64,000 bases of DNA, from positions 114,142-178,141 of the forward strand of contig CAZMZF010000002.1 in NCBI GenBank assembly GCA_964570765.1, in the 5' to 3' direction. The notes beneath the pieces are model-generated. The model did not search any database, was not told the origin of the DNA, and saw only the letters and a program-made list of their open reading frames with translations. Shown piece after piece: positions 51,799 to 60,457 of this stretch. The stretch comes from CAZMZF01 sp964570765. GTDB taxonomy: Bacteria; Zixibacteria; MSB-5A5; RBG-16-43-9. Within the stretch, counting starts at the first letter, position 1, and the number at the start of each line of letters is the position of its first letter. The position numbers and the translations under genes are program-made.

Positions 51799-52246
51799 AC
51801 AATTCAAAGATTTAACAATCGAGAGAATGAGAGAGGATGACTTAACTGAGGTCTTAAGGATAGAGAAGGAAAGCTTCTCTGATCCCTGGACAAAGGAATG
51901 TTTTCTTGAAGACCTGTATAAAGATTTTACCTGTCCTGCAGTGGCAAAGATAGCTGAAAAGCTGGTTGGCTATATCTGCTTGTGGAAAATCGAGGATGAA
52001 TTACAGATCGCCAATCTAGCGGTGGATAGTTTATATAGAAAGAGAGGGATTGCTCATCAACTTCTGCAATGGGTTATCGAGTATGCGCTCAATAAGAATT
52101 GTAGAACCATTACCCTGGATGTAAGGATATCGAATTTAGTCGCTTCAGAGCTTTACCGGAAATTTGGTTTTGAGGAGGTAGGCCGAAGAAAAAATTATTA
52201 TCGTTACCCGGTTGAGGATGCTATTATAATGGGAAAAAAACTTTAA
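51791..52246 (+). CDS. rimI: Ribosomal-protein-alanine N-acetyltransferase RimI-like
   Basis: 151 residues. GNAT fold with SFSDPWTKECFLEDL, the acetyl-CoA loop LAVDSLYRKRGIAHQLLQW and LDVRISNLVASELYRKFGFE. RimI acetylates the N-terminal Ala of ribosomal protein S18. It overlaps tsaB by 8 bp, showing translational coupling, and is 12 bp before accD. Also could acetylate other N-termini. Confidence 0.93.
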   Translation: MSEQFKDLTIERMREDDLTEVLRIEKESFSDPWTKECFLEDLYKDFTCPAVAKIAEKLVGYICLWKIEDELQIANLAVDSLYRKRGIAHQLLQWVIEYALNKNCRTITLDVRISNLVASELYRKFGFEEVGRRKNYYRYPVEDAIIMGKKL

Positions 52247-52258
52247 GGAAAAAATTTT

Positions 52259-53113
52259 ATGGAATGGTTCAAAAAGACCAAAGAGGGTTTAGTTCCACAG
52301 CAGAAAAAGGAGATTCCAGATGGGTTGTGGACTAAATGTGAAAGCTGTGGAGAGATTATATATGTTAAAGAGTTAGAAAAGAACCTCTGGGTCTGCCATA
52401 GATGCAATTTTCATTTCAGGATAAAGTCTCGAGATTATATTGAGCTTCTATTAGATGAAGGGAGATTAGAAGAATACGACAGGGAGTTAATCTCCGGCGA
52501 TCCGCTCAGGTTTAAGGATTCCAAAAAGTATCCGGACAGGATCAAAGATTCCCGTAAAAAGACCGGTCTCAATGATGCAGTGATTGCGGGCATAGGTAAA
52601 ATTGAAGGTAAAGAGGTTAGTTTTGGGGTGATGGAGTTTGGTTTTGTAGGCGGGAGTATGGGCTCAGTAGTTGGGGAGAAGGTTACCAGGGCTATAGAAA
52701 GGTCCCTGGAGAGAAAGATACCCCTGGTGATTGTCTCCTGTTCAGGTGGTGCCAGGATGCAGGAGGGGATTTTATCCTTAATGCAGATGGCCAAGACCAG
52801 TGCCTTGCTTGCCAGGCTTTACGATGAGAATATTCCTTTTATCTCAGTTTTGACCAATCCTACCACGGCCGGTGTTATGGCAAGCTATGCTTCCCTGGGG
52901 GATGTTATAATTGCTGAACCCAAGGCACTTTTAGGGTTTGCCGGTCCCAGAGTGATTCAGCAGACTATCGGGCAGGAACTTCCACCAGGTTTCCAGAGCT
53001 CAGAATTTTTCTTAGAACATGGCTTTTTAGATAAGATCGTTGAAAGAAAAGACCTGAAAAGAACTATTTCACTTTTATTAGAATATTTTTCTTCCCCGGA
53101 TAAGAAAAGCTAA
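52259..53113 (+). CDS. accD: Acetyl-CoA carboxylase carboxyltransferase subunit beta
   Basis: 284 residues. The N-terminal zinc finger has CESC and CHRC (residues about 23-48). The carboxyltransferase core follows with GVMEFGFVGGSMGSVVGEK, SCSGGARMQEG and the oxyanion-hole segment NPTTAGVMASYASLGD. It pairs with AccA to move the carboxyl group from biotin to acetyl-CoA for fatty-acid synthesis. AccA is not in the window. Preceded by rimI, followed by folC 36 bp on, as in many genomes. Confidence 0.97.
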   Translation: MEWFKKTKEGLVPQQKKEIPDGLWTKCESCGEIIYVKELEKNLWVCHRCNFHFRIKSRDYIELLLDEGRLEEYDRELISGDPLRFKDSKKYPDRIKDSRKKTGLNDAVIAGIGKIEGKEVSFGVMEFGFVGGSMGSVVGEKVTRAIERSLERKIPLVIVSCSGGARMQEGILSLMQMAKTSALLARLYDENIPFISVLTNPTTAGVMASYASLGDVIIAEPKALLGFAGPRVIQQTIGQELPPGFQSSEFFLEHGFLDKIVERKDLKRTISLLLEYFSSPDKKS

Positions 53114-53149
53114 TTTTAAGCGGGTTATTTTTTTCTAATAGATTTAAAG

Positions 53150-54427
53150 ATGAATTATCAACAAGCTCTAGACTTTCTGTTCAATTTAGAAAAGTTTGGT
53201 ATAAAATTAGGTCTGGAAAATACCTTAGCTTTGATGCATAAGTTTGATAATCCCCATCTGAAATTTTCTTCACTGCATATAGCTGGCACTAATGGTAAAG
53301 GGTCCTGCTGTGCTATGCTTCATTCGATCTTAAATCGAGCAGGGTATATAACCGGGCTTTATACTTCCCCTCATCTTTTAGATTTCAGGGAAAGAATTAG
53401 AGTGGGCGATTCTCTCATAGAAAAGGGTTTTTTAGCAGATTTTGTCTCAGAGTTAAAGGAGGAGATTTCAGAAAAAAAATATACTTTTTTTGAAGTCACG
53501 ACCACCTTAGCCTTTTTATATTTTGCCTGTAAAAAAATCGAAGTGGCTGTGGTGGAGACTGGTTTAGGCGGTAGATTAGATTCTACTAACATCCTCAAAC
53601 CAGAGGTTGCCATAATCACCAATATTGGATTAGAACATACTGACAGATTAGGCAGGACCCTGGAGAAGATTGCCCGGGAGAAGGGTGGGATCATCAAAGA
53701 AAATGTGCCGACTGTAACTTCAATTGAGAGAGAAAAACCTTTTAAGGTAATCGAAGCTTTATGCCGAAACAAACAATCAGAGCTGATTTCGGTGTTCAGA
53801 GATTCCAAATGTGAAATCAAAAAAAGCTCTATGAAGAGGATAGAGTTCGATCTTCATACCAAAAAAGATAGCTACCTGGGGATAAAGCTCAATTTAGCCG
53901 GGGAACACCAGATTAAAAATGCTGCCTGTGCGATTTTAGCCCTGGAAAAGCTCGACCCTGAAAGATTCAAAGTTAACAAGTCTGCAATTAAGACTGGACT
54001 GGCAGAGGTTAAATGGAGAGGGAGGTTAGAAGTATATAGAAAAAAACCTCTGGTTATTTTAGATGTGGCTCATAATCCAGATGGGATAAAAATCTTAGTT
54101 GAAACCTTGAAAAATACTTTTCCGGATAAAAAAATAAATTTCATCTTCGGAGCAATGGAGGATAAGAATTATAAAAAGATGCTTCAGATTATATCCAGGA
54201 TTGCTAAGGAATTAATCTTAACCCAATTGCAATATAGCAGATCAGCAAAGCTTCAGTCAATGGTGAAGACAGCTCAAGAGCTCGGACTAAGATTCAGAGC
54301 TGTCCCTGACATCAAAAAAGCCTATGAGCTTGCTCTGAATAGTATAGGAAAAGAGGAGATTCTGTGTATAACCGGGTCTCACTTTACAGTGAGTGAATTC
54401 TTGTCCGGACAGAAGATAAACGTTTAA
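53150..54427 (+). CDS. folC: Folylpolyglutamate/dihydrofolate synthase
   Basis: 425 residues, full length. Mur-ligase-type ATP-binding loop AGTNGKGSCCAML, then YTSPHLLDFRERIRV, EVAVVETGLGGRLDSTN, and the second-domain ILDVAHNPDGIKIL. FolC adds glutamate to dihydropteroate or folates. It directly follows accD (36 bp), as in many bacteria, and is followed by a repeat (54491) and yicC. Confidence 0.96.
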   Translation: MNYQQALDFLFNLEKFGIKLGLENTLALMHKFDNPHLKFSSLHIAGTNGKGSCCAMLHSILNRAGYITGLYTSPHLLDFRERIRVGDSLIEKGFLADFVSELKEEISEKKYTFFEVTTTLAFLYFACKKIEVAVVETGLGGRLDSTNILKPEVAIITNIGLEHTDRLGRTLEKIAREKGGIIKENVPTVTSIEREKPFKVIEALCRNKQSELISVFRDSKCEIKKSSMKRIEFDLHTKKDSYLGIKLNLAGEHQIKNAACAILALEKLDPERFKVNKSAIKTGLAEVKWRGRLEVYRKKPLVILDVAHNPDGIKILVETLKNTFPDKKINFIFGAMEDKNYKKMLQIISRIAKELILTQLQYSRSAKLQSMVKTAQELGLRFRAVPDIKKAYELALNSIGKEEILCITGSHFTVSEFLSGQKINV

Positions 54428-54490
54428 ATGGTTTAACTCGTAGGTATTCAACATTTTGAAACTGTTCATCTCTGAATGAGAGTGTTTATG

Positions 54491-54517
54491 GTAGGGGCGA
54501 GATAACCTCGCCCTTAC
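54491..54517. repeat. GTAGGGGCGAG palindrome
   Basis: Arms GTAGGGGCGAG and CTCGCCCTTAC with loop ataac. It is nearly the same as the 27-bp element at 7594-7620. It lies between folC and yicC. Confidence 0.87.
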
Positions 54518-54590
54518 AACTCAACAAAATAGGAGAGGTCGATTTTTATAGATGGTTCAATCAAAGTTTGTAAAGCTTAGAAAATTTGGA

Positions 54591-54620
54591 TTGACAAATC
54601 GTATAGATAGTTAATAACTT
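54591..54620 (+). promoter_or_regulatory. Possible sigma-70 promoter for yicC-gmk
   Basis: TTGACA at 54591-54596 is perfect. The best -10 candidate, TAACTT at 54615-54620, is 18 bases on and weak. The start codon at 54643 with AGGAGG upstream fits. Low certainty. Confidence 0.4.
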
Positions 54621-54642
54621 AATTCAGATTTCAGGAGGCTGG

Positions 54643-55521
54643 ATGATTTTAAGTATGACCGGTTATGGGAAAGCAGAAGCGATTGGACCTGAGTTTAAGG
54701 TGATGGTGGAGATAAGCTCAGTTAATAATCGCTTCTGCGAGATACAGTTTCGACTACCTAAGTTCCTTTCCTCTTTAGAGTCAAAACTGAAGGAAAAAAT
54801 ATTAGGGAAAATAACCAGGGGTAAAATCACCTATAGTTTGACCTGGGAAGAGAATCTACCCTTATCTTCTTATGTGAAATTAAACGAGGAAGCGGCTGAG
54901 GTTTACTATATTATTTTCAAACAGCTAAAGGAAAAATATAACTTATCTGGAGAATTAAAGGTTGAGGATTTTGTTAATCTTCCAGATTTAATCAAGATGG
55001 AGAAAGAGGAATACGATCTGGAGAAAGCCTGGGGAGTGATCGCCGAAGTCACAGAGAAAGCCTTATCTGAGCTTAACTCGATGAGAAGTGCAGAGGGATT
55101 AAACTTAAGCACTGATCTTAGGAATAGAGTGGAAAGCTTAGATAAGGCTCTGAAAAAGATTGAAAAACTTGCCAGCCAGAATGTGGAAAGCTACAGAATG
55201 AGATTACAGAGCAGGATATCGGAACTTATAGGAGAAATGAATTTAGATGAACAGCGCTTAGCTCAGGAAGTGGCTTTATTAGCTGAGAGGTCTGATGTGA
55301 CCGAAGAATGTATTAGGTTTAAAAGTCATAATCAGCAGTTTCGGAGCGCATTGGAAGAAGAGGCTCCAGTTGGGAAAAGGCTGACATTTCTTTTGCAGGA
55401 AATGAATCGCGAGGCTAATACCATAGGCTCTAAAGCCTTAAGTGCGCCCATTTCTCAGTTAGTTATCTTCTTGAAAGAGGAGATCGAAAAAATCAGAGAG
55501 CAGGTGCAGAACATAGAATGA
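54643..55521 (+). CDS. YicC-family endoribonuclease
   Basis: 292 residues, full length. Starts ILSMTGYGKAEA, the family signature, and ends in EEIEKIREQVQNIE; middle landmarks SVNNRFCEIQFRLPK, RSDVTEECIRFKSH and LLQEMNREANTIGSKA are all present. YicC proteins are RNA endonucleases acting in RNA turnover. AGGAGG precedes the ATG. Normally the gene is next to gmk, as here (111 bp), followed by rpoZ. Confidence 0.95.
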   Translation: MILSMTGYGKAEAIGPEFKVMVEISSVNNRFCEIQFRLPKFLSSLESKLKEKILGKITRGKITYSLTWEENLPLSSYVKLNEEAAEVYYIIFKQLKEKYNLSGELKVEDFVNLPDLIKMEKEEYDLEKAWGVIAEVTEKALSELNSMRSAEGLNLSTDLRNRVESLDKALKKIEKLASQNVESYRMRLQSRISELIGEMNLDEQRLAQEVALLAERSDVTEECIRFKSHNQQFRSALEEEAPVGKRLTFLLQEMNREANTIGSKALSAPISQLVIFLKEEIEKIREQVQNIE

Positions 55522-55631
55522 ACTATCATTAACCATCATGGTAAGCGATTATATAATATTTTTGACCCTTGAATCTGCTACACTGGTTTAAAGATTGGTT
55601 GAAAACTTAAAAAAGTCGAAAATCACAAGTG

Positions 55632-56261
55632 ATGAGAAAAAGTAACAAACCTCTATTAGTGGTTTTATCATCTCCCTCTGGCGGAGGGAAAACGGTTATA
55701 GCAAAGCTGTTACTCAGAAGACATCCTGAATATTCTCGCTCGATCTCAATTACCACCAGAGAAAAAAGAAAAGGGGAAAAGGAAGAGGTTGATTATTATT
55801 TTGTTGACCAGAAAGATTTTCAGAGAAAGATAAATCGAGATGAGTTTGTGGAATGGGCTAAGGTTTTTGGAGATTATTACGGAACTCCTAAAAAAAATAT
55901 CCTAAAAGCCGATGGTAAGATTAAAGTATTATTATTGATCTTAGATGTTCAAGGGGGATTGACCATCAAACGAAGATATCCAGAAAGCGTATTGATATTC
56001 ATTTTACCACCTTCTCTTTATAAACTTAAAAAAAGGCTGGTCAATCGAAGAACTGATGGACTGGATGTAATAAAGAGAAGATTGGAGATTGCTATAAAGG
56101 AAATAGAATTTTGTAAAAAATATGATTATCTTGTGGTTAATAGAACTCTCAGAGAAACGGTTGAATTGATAGAAAAAATCATTGTTGCAGAAGAACATAG
56201 AGCAGGAAAGATGTTCTCGGATCGTTTCTGTAGAAAAATGAAATCTGGAGGAATTAAATGA
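55632..56261 (+). CDS. gmk: Guanylate kinase
   Basis: 209 residues. P-loop SSPSGGGKTVIAKLL, then SISITTREKRKGEKEEVDYYF (GMP binding), EWAKVFGDYYGTPK, and VNRRTDGLDVIKRRL in the lid region. It phosphorylates GMP to GDP. A GTG 3 bases earlier is in frame; the ATG at 55632 is used. The stop overlaps the rpoZ start by 4 bases, the standard gmk-rpoZ coupling. Confidence 0.96.
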   Translation: MRKSNKPLLVVLSSPSGGGKTVIAKLLLRRHPEYSRSISITTREKRKGEKEEVDYYFVDQKDFQRKINRDEFVEWAKVFGDYYGTPKKNILKADGKIKVLLLILDVQGGLTIKRRYPESVLIFILPPSLYKLKKRLVNRRTDGLDVIKRRLEIAIKEIEFCKKYDYLVVNRTLRETVELIEKIIVAEEHRAGKMFSDRFCRKMKSGGIK

Positions 56262-56488
56262 CAAACCTTTCAAAAGATAACTTGAATAAGTTACCGGTAA
56301 ACAGATTTGCGGCAGTTATTATTGCAGCAAAACAAGCCCGAAAGATTAACCAGTTATTTTTAAGCGAAAGGGAAAAAGAAGAAAAAGAAGGGAAAAAGCT
56401 CATACCTGCAGTTGAAGCGCTAAAATCTCTATCCAAAGGGGAAATTGAATTTCAATATCCCGAGTTTAAAATTCGAAAGCCAAGATAG
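56258..56488 (+). CDS. rpoZ: DNA-directed RNA polymerase omega subunit
   Basis: 76 residues. NLNKLPVNRFAAVIIAAKQA then RKINQLF is the conserved omega core, and ALKSLSKGEIEFQYPE is the second conserved part. It supports assembly of RNA polymerase. The ATGA overlap with gmk and the following topA gene (13 bp) mark one operon. A second omega-like gene is at 36472. Confidence 0.9.
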   Translation: MTNLSKDNLNKLPVNRFAAVIIAAKQARKINQLFLSEREKEEKEGKKLIPAVEALKSLSKGEIEFQYPEFKIRKPR

Positions 56489-56501
56489 GTTAATAAATTA
56501 T

Positions 56502-58742
56502 ATGGAGAAAAATTTAGTCATAGTTGAATCGCCAGCCAAGACCAAAACCCTGAAAAAGTTTTTAGGTAAGGAATACCATTTAGAAGCTTCCTTAGGGCAC
56601 GTTAAGGACCTTCCCATAAAAAATTTAGGTGTGAAAATCGAAGAGGATTTTAAGCCTGAATATTTGATTATCCCTGGCAAGAAAAAAGTGATTGAGAGAT
56701 TAAAAAAGGAAGCCAAGAAATCCAAAAAAGTATATCTGGCTCCTGATCCGGATCGGGAAGGTGAAGCCATAGCCTGGCATATAGCAGAGGAGATCAAGAG
56801 AAATAATCCTAATATTTTCAGGGTAACTTTTAATGAGATAACCAGAGAGGCGGTGTTAAAGGGAATATCTAATGCTGGCTCAATCGATATGAACAAGGTG
56901 AATGCTCAACAGGCTCGCAGAATTCTTGATCGCCTAGTGGGGTATAAGATCAGCCCCTTTTTATGGAAAACGGTTTATCGAGGGTTGTCTGCAGGGAGAG
57001 TTCAATCAGTGGCTTTGAGGATTATCTGCGAGAGGGAAGAGGAGATAGAAAAATTTGTTCCTCAGGAATACTGGAGCATCACCGGGTTTTTCGAGACCGA
57101 AAAGAAAGAGGTTTTCTCTGCTGATTTGATGAAAATAAATGGGGAAGATTTCAAGATAGAAAATCAAGCTCGGGCAGAGGAAATCCTCAGGGACTTAGAA
57201 CAGAAAAGATTCGAAGTTACTTTATTTAAAACCGAGAAAAGGAAAAGATTCCCTTATCCCCCTTTTATTACTTCTACCTTAGAGCAGGATTCTGCAAGGA
57301 GGCTACATTTTTCGCCAAAGAAAACTATGCTTTTAGCCCAGCAGTTGTACGAGGGAGTAGAATTAGGTGAAGAAGGACCAGTTGGTCTGATCACCTATAT
57401 GCGCACAGATTCAGTCAGGATCTCAGATTCGGCAAAGAAAGCAGCTTATGATTTTATAAAGGAAAATTTTGGCTCAGATTATCTTCCAGATAAACCCAGA
57501 GAATACAAATCCAGAAAAACTGCTCAGGAAGCACATGAAGCTATTCGTCCTACTTATTTAGAATATACGCCTGAGGGGATAAAAAAATATTTTAGCGCAG
57601 ATCAATTTAAACTTTACCAGTTAATTTACAATCGCTTCTTAGCCTCACAGATGAGAGAAGCACTTTATGATACTACCACAGTTGAGATCGAGAGCGATAG
57701 ATACACCTTCAGAGCAACTTCAGCGGATTTGATATTCGATGGTTTCTTAAAAGTTTATCAGGTGATCAAAGAGGATAATGAGGAGGAGGAGAAGGGGGGT
57801 AAACTTCCGATTCTGAATAAAGGTAACAGGTTAAACCTTTTAAAACTTGAACCGCAACAGCATTTCACCGAGCCAAAGCCTCGCTTTTCCGAAGCTTCTC
57901 TTATAAAAGAATTAGAGGCTAACGGGATCGGCAGGCCCTCAACCTATGCCCAGATCTTAGGAACGATTGAAGATAGAAGATATGTGGTAAAAGAGAAGAA
58001 GAAACTTTTCCCAACCGAGTTGGGGAAGACGGTTAATCGGATTTTAGTTGAGAATTTTCCTGAGCTATTTGAAGTTGGTTTCACCGCAGAGATGGAGGAG
58101 GAGTTGGACCGGATTGAGGAGGGTAAGGATAACTGGGTGGAGGTTTTAAAGGACTTTTACACCCCATTTAAGTCTATCTTAGAGGAGGCGGAGAAGAAAA
58201 GAAAAGAGATCAAAAGCACGCTCCAGGAAAAAACCGAGGAGACCTGCGATAGATGCGGAAGTCCAATGATGATAAGGTGGGGAAGGCATGGAAGATTTTT
58301 AGCCTGTTCCTCTTATCCAAAATGCAAAAATGCTAAACCCTTAAACAATGAAAAAAATCATTTGACTGAGGAGAAATGTGAGCTCTGTGGCTCTTCTATG
58401 GTTATAAAAAACGGAAGATATGGTAAGTTTTTAGCCTGCTCTAAATATCCTGAATGTAGGAATACCAAACCCTATTCTTTAGGGATTACCTGCCCAAAAG
58501 AAGGGTGTGGGGGATTTATTGTGGAGAAAAAGAGCAAAAGGGGTAAAATCTTTTTTGGCTGTTCCAATTATCCGGCTTGCAAATTTGCCACCTGGGACAA
58601 ACCTGTCAAGGAAAGCTGTCCACAATGCGGGGCGAATTTTCTGGTCTTTAAAGGAAGCAAATCCAAGGGTGAATATCTTTTATGCCTGCAGTGTAAATAT
58701 GAAAAAAGCCAGTCCGAGGAAAAGATAGAGGTAAAAGGATAG
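56502..58742 (+). CDS. topA: DNA topoisomerase I
   Basis: 746 residues. Toprim motif at the start (KNLVIVESPAKTKTLKKFL), DPDREGEAIAWH, and the active-site Tyr in GLITYMRTDSVR. C-terminal zinc-finger repeats: CDRCGSPMMIRWGRHGRFLA, CELCGSSMVIKNGRYGKFLA, CPKEGCGGFIVE, and a last CPQCG...CLQC. It relaxes negative supercoils. A longer start at 56445 overlaps rpoZ and has no family match; the ATG at 56502 begins exactly at the conserved Lys-Asn-Leu. Confidence 0.97.
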   Translation: MEKNLVIVESPAKTKTLKKFLGKEYHLEASLGHVKDLPIKNLGVKIEEDFKPEYLIIPGKKKVIERLKKEAKKSKKVYLAPDPDREGEAIAWHIAEEIKRNNPNIFRVTFNEITREAVLKGISNAGSIDMNKVNAQQARRILDRLVGYKISPFLWKTVYRGLSAGRVQSVALRIICEREEEIEKFVPQEYWSITGFFETEKKEVFSADLMKINGEDFKIENQARAEEILRDLEQKRFEVTLFKTEKRKRFPYPPFITSTLEQDSARRLHFSPKKTMLLAQQLYEGVELGEEGPVGLITYMRTDSVRISDSAKKAAYDFIKENFGSDYLPDKPREYKSRKTAQEAHEAIRPTYLEYTPEGIKKYFSADQFKLYQLIYNRFLASQMREALYDTTTVEIESDRYTFRATSADLIFDGFLKVYQVIKEDNEEEEKGGKLPILNKGNRLNLLKLEPQQHFTEPKPRFSEASLIKELEANGIGRPSTYAQILGTIEDRRYVVKEKKKLFPTELGKTVNRILVENFPELFEVGFTAEMEEELDRIEEGKDNWVEVLKDFYTPFKSILEEAEKKRKEIKSTLQEKTEETCDRCGSPMMIRWGRHGRFLACSSYPKCKNAKPLNNEKNHLTEEKCELCGSSMVIKNGRYGKFLACSKYPECRNTKPYSLGITCPKEGCGGFIVEKKSKRGKIFFGCSNYPACKFATWDKPVKESCPQCGANFLVFKGSKSKGEYLLCLQCKYEKSQSEEKIEVKG

Positions 58743-58755
58743 GGTTTGATTTTTT

Positions 58756-59676
58756 ATGAAGGAACTGAAAGATTATATGGATGAATATTTAACTTATCTA
58801 CGCGCGGAGAAAAATTTCTCTCCACATACCGTTCTCGCCTATAAAAAAGATCTTAACTCCTTTTTGGATTTTCTTCAATCTGAACTGAAGGTAAAGATTA
58901 TACCGGATTTCATACACAGGAATAATATCAAAAATTTCTTGATTCATTTAAGTCAGAAAAGTTTTGATCCAAGCTCTATTGAACGAAAGCTTTCTACCTT
59001 AAGGTCTTTTTTTAATTACCTGCGCAAGAAAATAAAAATAAAGTCAAATCCTGCCTTAAGCCTGAAAGGACCGAAGAGAAAGAGAAGATTGCCCCTGATT
59101 TTGAGCCAGGATCAGATGAAAAATATCCTGGAGCCACATCTATATGAAGAAAAAGTAGCGGGATTGAGAGATAGAGCCATTATAGAGCTTCTATATAACA
59201 CCGGAATTAGATTATCCGAGATAAGCTCCCTGAGAAGAGAGGATGTCGATTTTCAAGCTGGTGAAATAAGAGTTTTAGGAAAAGGGAACAAGGAAAGGAT
59301 TGTTCCCTTAGGGGAAAATGCTTCCAAGACCTTGGTTGAATATCTCGACTCAAAAGATAAAGTAAGCAGTCTAAAAAACAAAGAAACTGATTTCCTTTTT
59401 TTAAATAAATATAGAAAGAGGCTCAGTCGGAGAGGGATAGCTCGAATAGTGAAGAAGTATGGGGCTAAAGTAACTGAGGATCAGAAAACCAGACCTCATA
59501 TTTTAAGGCACAGTTTTGCCACTCATCTTTTAGACGAAGGAGCAAACCTTTTGGCAGTTAAAGAGATGTTAGGGCATGAGAGTCTATCCACTACTCAGAT
59601 TTATACTCACGTATCTATGGATAGACTGAAAAAGGTCTATAAAAAAGCTCATCCGAGATCAGGATATAAAGCTTGA
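58756..59676 (+). CDS. xerC: Tyrosine recombinase XerC/XerD
   Basis: 306 residues. N-terminal SAM-like domain (LRAEKNFSPHTVLAYKKDL). The catalytic residues are in place: Arg in NTGIRLSEISSLR, Lys in LGKGNKER, His-x-x-Arg in HILRHSFATHLL, His in MLGHESLSTTQIY and the Tyr in IYTHVSMDRLKKVY. It resolves chromosome dimers at dif. Its place between topA and hslV is the conserved order. Whether it is the C or D partner is not certain. Confidence 0.93.
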   Translation: MKELKDYMDEYLTYLRAEKNFSPHTVLAYKKDLNSFLDFLQSELKVKIIPDFIHRNNIKNFLIHLSQKSFDPSSIERKLSTLRSFFNYLRKKIKIKSNPALSLKGPKRKRRLPLILSQDQMKNILEPHLYEEKVAGLRDRAIIELLYNTGIRLSEISSLRREDVDFQAGEIRVLGKGNKERIVPLGENASKTLVEYLDSKDKVSSLKNKETDFLFLNKYRKRLSRRGIARIVKKYGAKVTEDQKTRPHILRHSFATHLLDEGANLLAVKEMLGHESLSTTQIYTHVSMDRLKKVYKKAHPRSGYKA

Positions 59677-59697
59677 AATAAAAAATAAAGGTGATTT

Positions 59698-60243
59698 ATG
59701 ATTGAATCTGCAAAAAAATTCTACGGGACGACTATTTTAGGGATAAGGCATAAAGGAAAGGTGGCTATTGGTGGGGATGGGCAGGTGAGCCTGGAGAATA
59801 CTATAATAAAACAGAATGCCAGAAAGCTAAGAAGGCTTTATAATAATACCATATTAGCTGGTTTTGCCGGGGCTTCTGCAGATGCCTTTGCTTTGTTTGA
59901 TCGGTTTGAGGCAAAGATAGAAGAATTTCACGGTAATCTTTATCGATCTGCGGTGGAGTTAGCTAAAGAATGGAGGATGGATAAATATTTAAGAAGATTA
60001 GAAGCTCTCTTAGCAGTTATAGACAAAGAGCATGCTTTAATTATCTCTGGAAACGGTGATGTTATAGAGCCGGATGATGGAATCATTGCCATAGGCTCAG
60101 GTGGTCCTTATGCTCTGGCAGCTGCTCGCGCTTTAGTGGAATTCTCGGATTTAGATGCCAAAGGGATTGTTAAAAAATCTTTAGAGATCGCTTCCTCTAT
60201 TTGTGTTTTCACGAATGATAAAATAACAATTGAGGAATTGTAG
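59698..60243 (+). CDS. hslV: ATP-dependent protease subunit HslV
   Basis: 181 residues. The catalytic Thr is the first of the pair in GTTILGIRHKGKVAIGGDGQ, so 10 residues must be removed to expose it. Other landmarks: KQNARKLRRLYNNTILAGFA and GASADAFALFDRFEAK. The protease core pairs with HslU. It is 21 bp after xerC and 214 bp before hslU, a longer spacing than usual because a nested repeat fills the gap. Confidence 0.96.
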   Translation: MIESAKKFYGTTILGIRHKGKVAIGGDGQVSLENTIIKQNARKLRRLYNNTILAGFAGASADAFALFDRFEAKIEEFHGNLYRSAVELAKEWRMDKYLRRLEALLAVIDKEHALIISGNGDVIEPDDGIIAIGSGGPYALAAARALVEFSDLDAKGIVKKSLEIASSICVFTNDKITIEEL

Positions 60244-60265
60244 GATAAGATAGAGTATTATTAAG

Positions 60266-60289
60266 GTAGCCGCAGGCTTCAGGCCTGCG
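60266..60289. repeat. GTAG palindrome with CGCAGGC/GCCTGCG stem
   Basis: GTAG, then CGCAGGC-ttcag-GCCTGCG. It is unpaired on the GTAG side, as in 26395-26417. Confidence 0.86.
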
Positions 60290-60330
60290 TAAGAACAGGG
60301 GCAGAGTTAACTTTTGCTTCAGCAGTGAGA

Positions 60331-60427
60331 TGGAGTGTAAACCTTTCCTACGGACGGATCCACTTCTCGGATAGGTTTACAAAATTGATTAAATGTAAAG
60401 TTGTCCGCCTTAGACGGATACACTCCA
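60331..60427. repeat. Nested inverted repeat between hslV and hslU
   Basis: Outer arms TGGAGTGTA (60331-60339) and TACACTCCA (60419-60427), inner arms TGTAAACCT (60336-60344) and AGGTTTACA (60373-60381), plus a small TCCG/CGGA hairpin at 60403-60417. The two outer and inner stems share TGTA, so they are alternative folds rather than both at once. Confidence 0.72.
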
Positions 60428-60457
60428 GAAAACAAGGATAACTTGAGAGAGGAGAAG

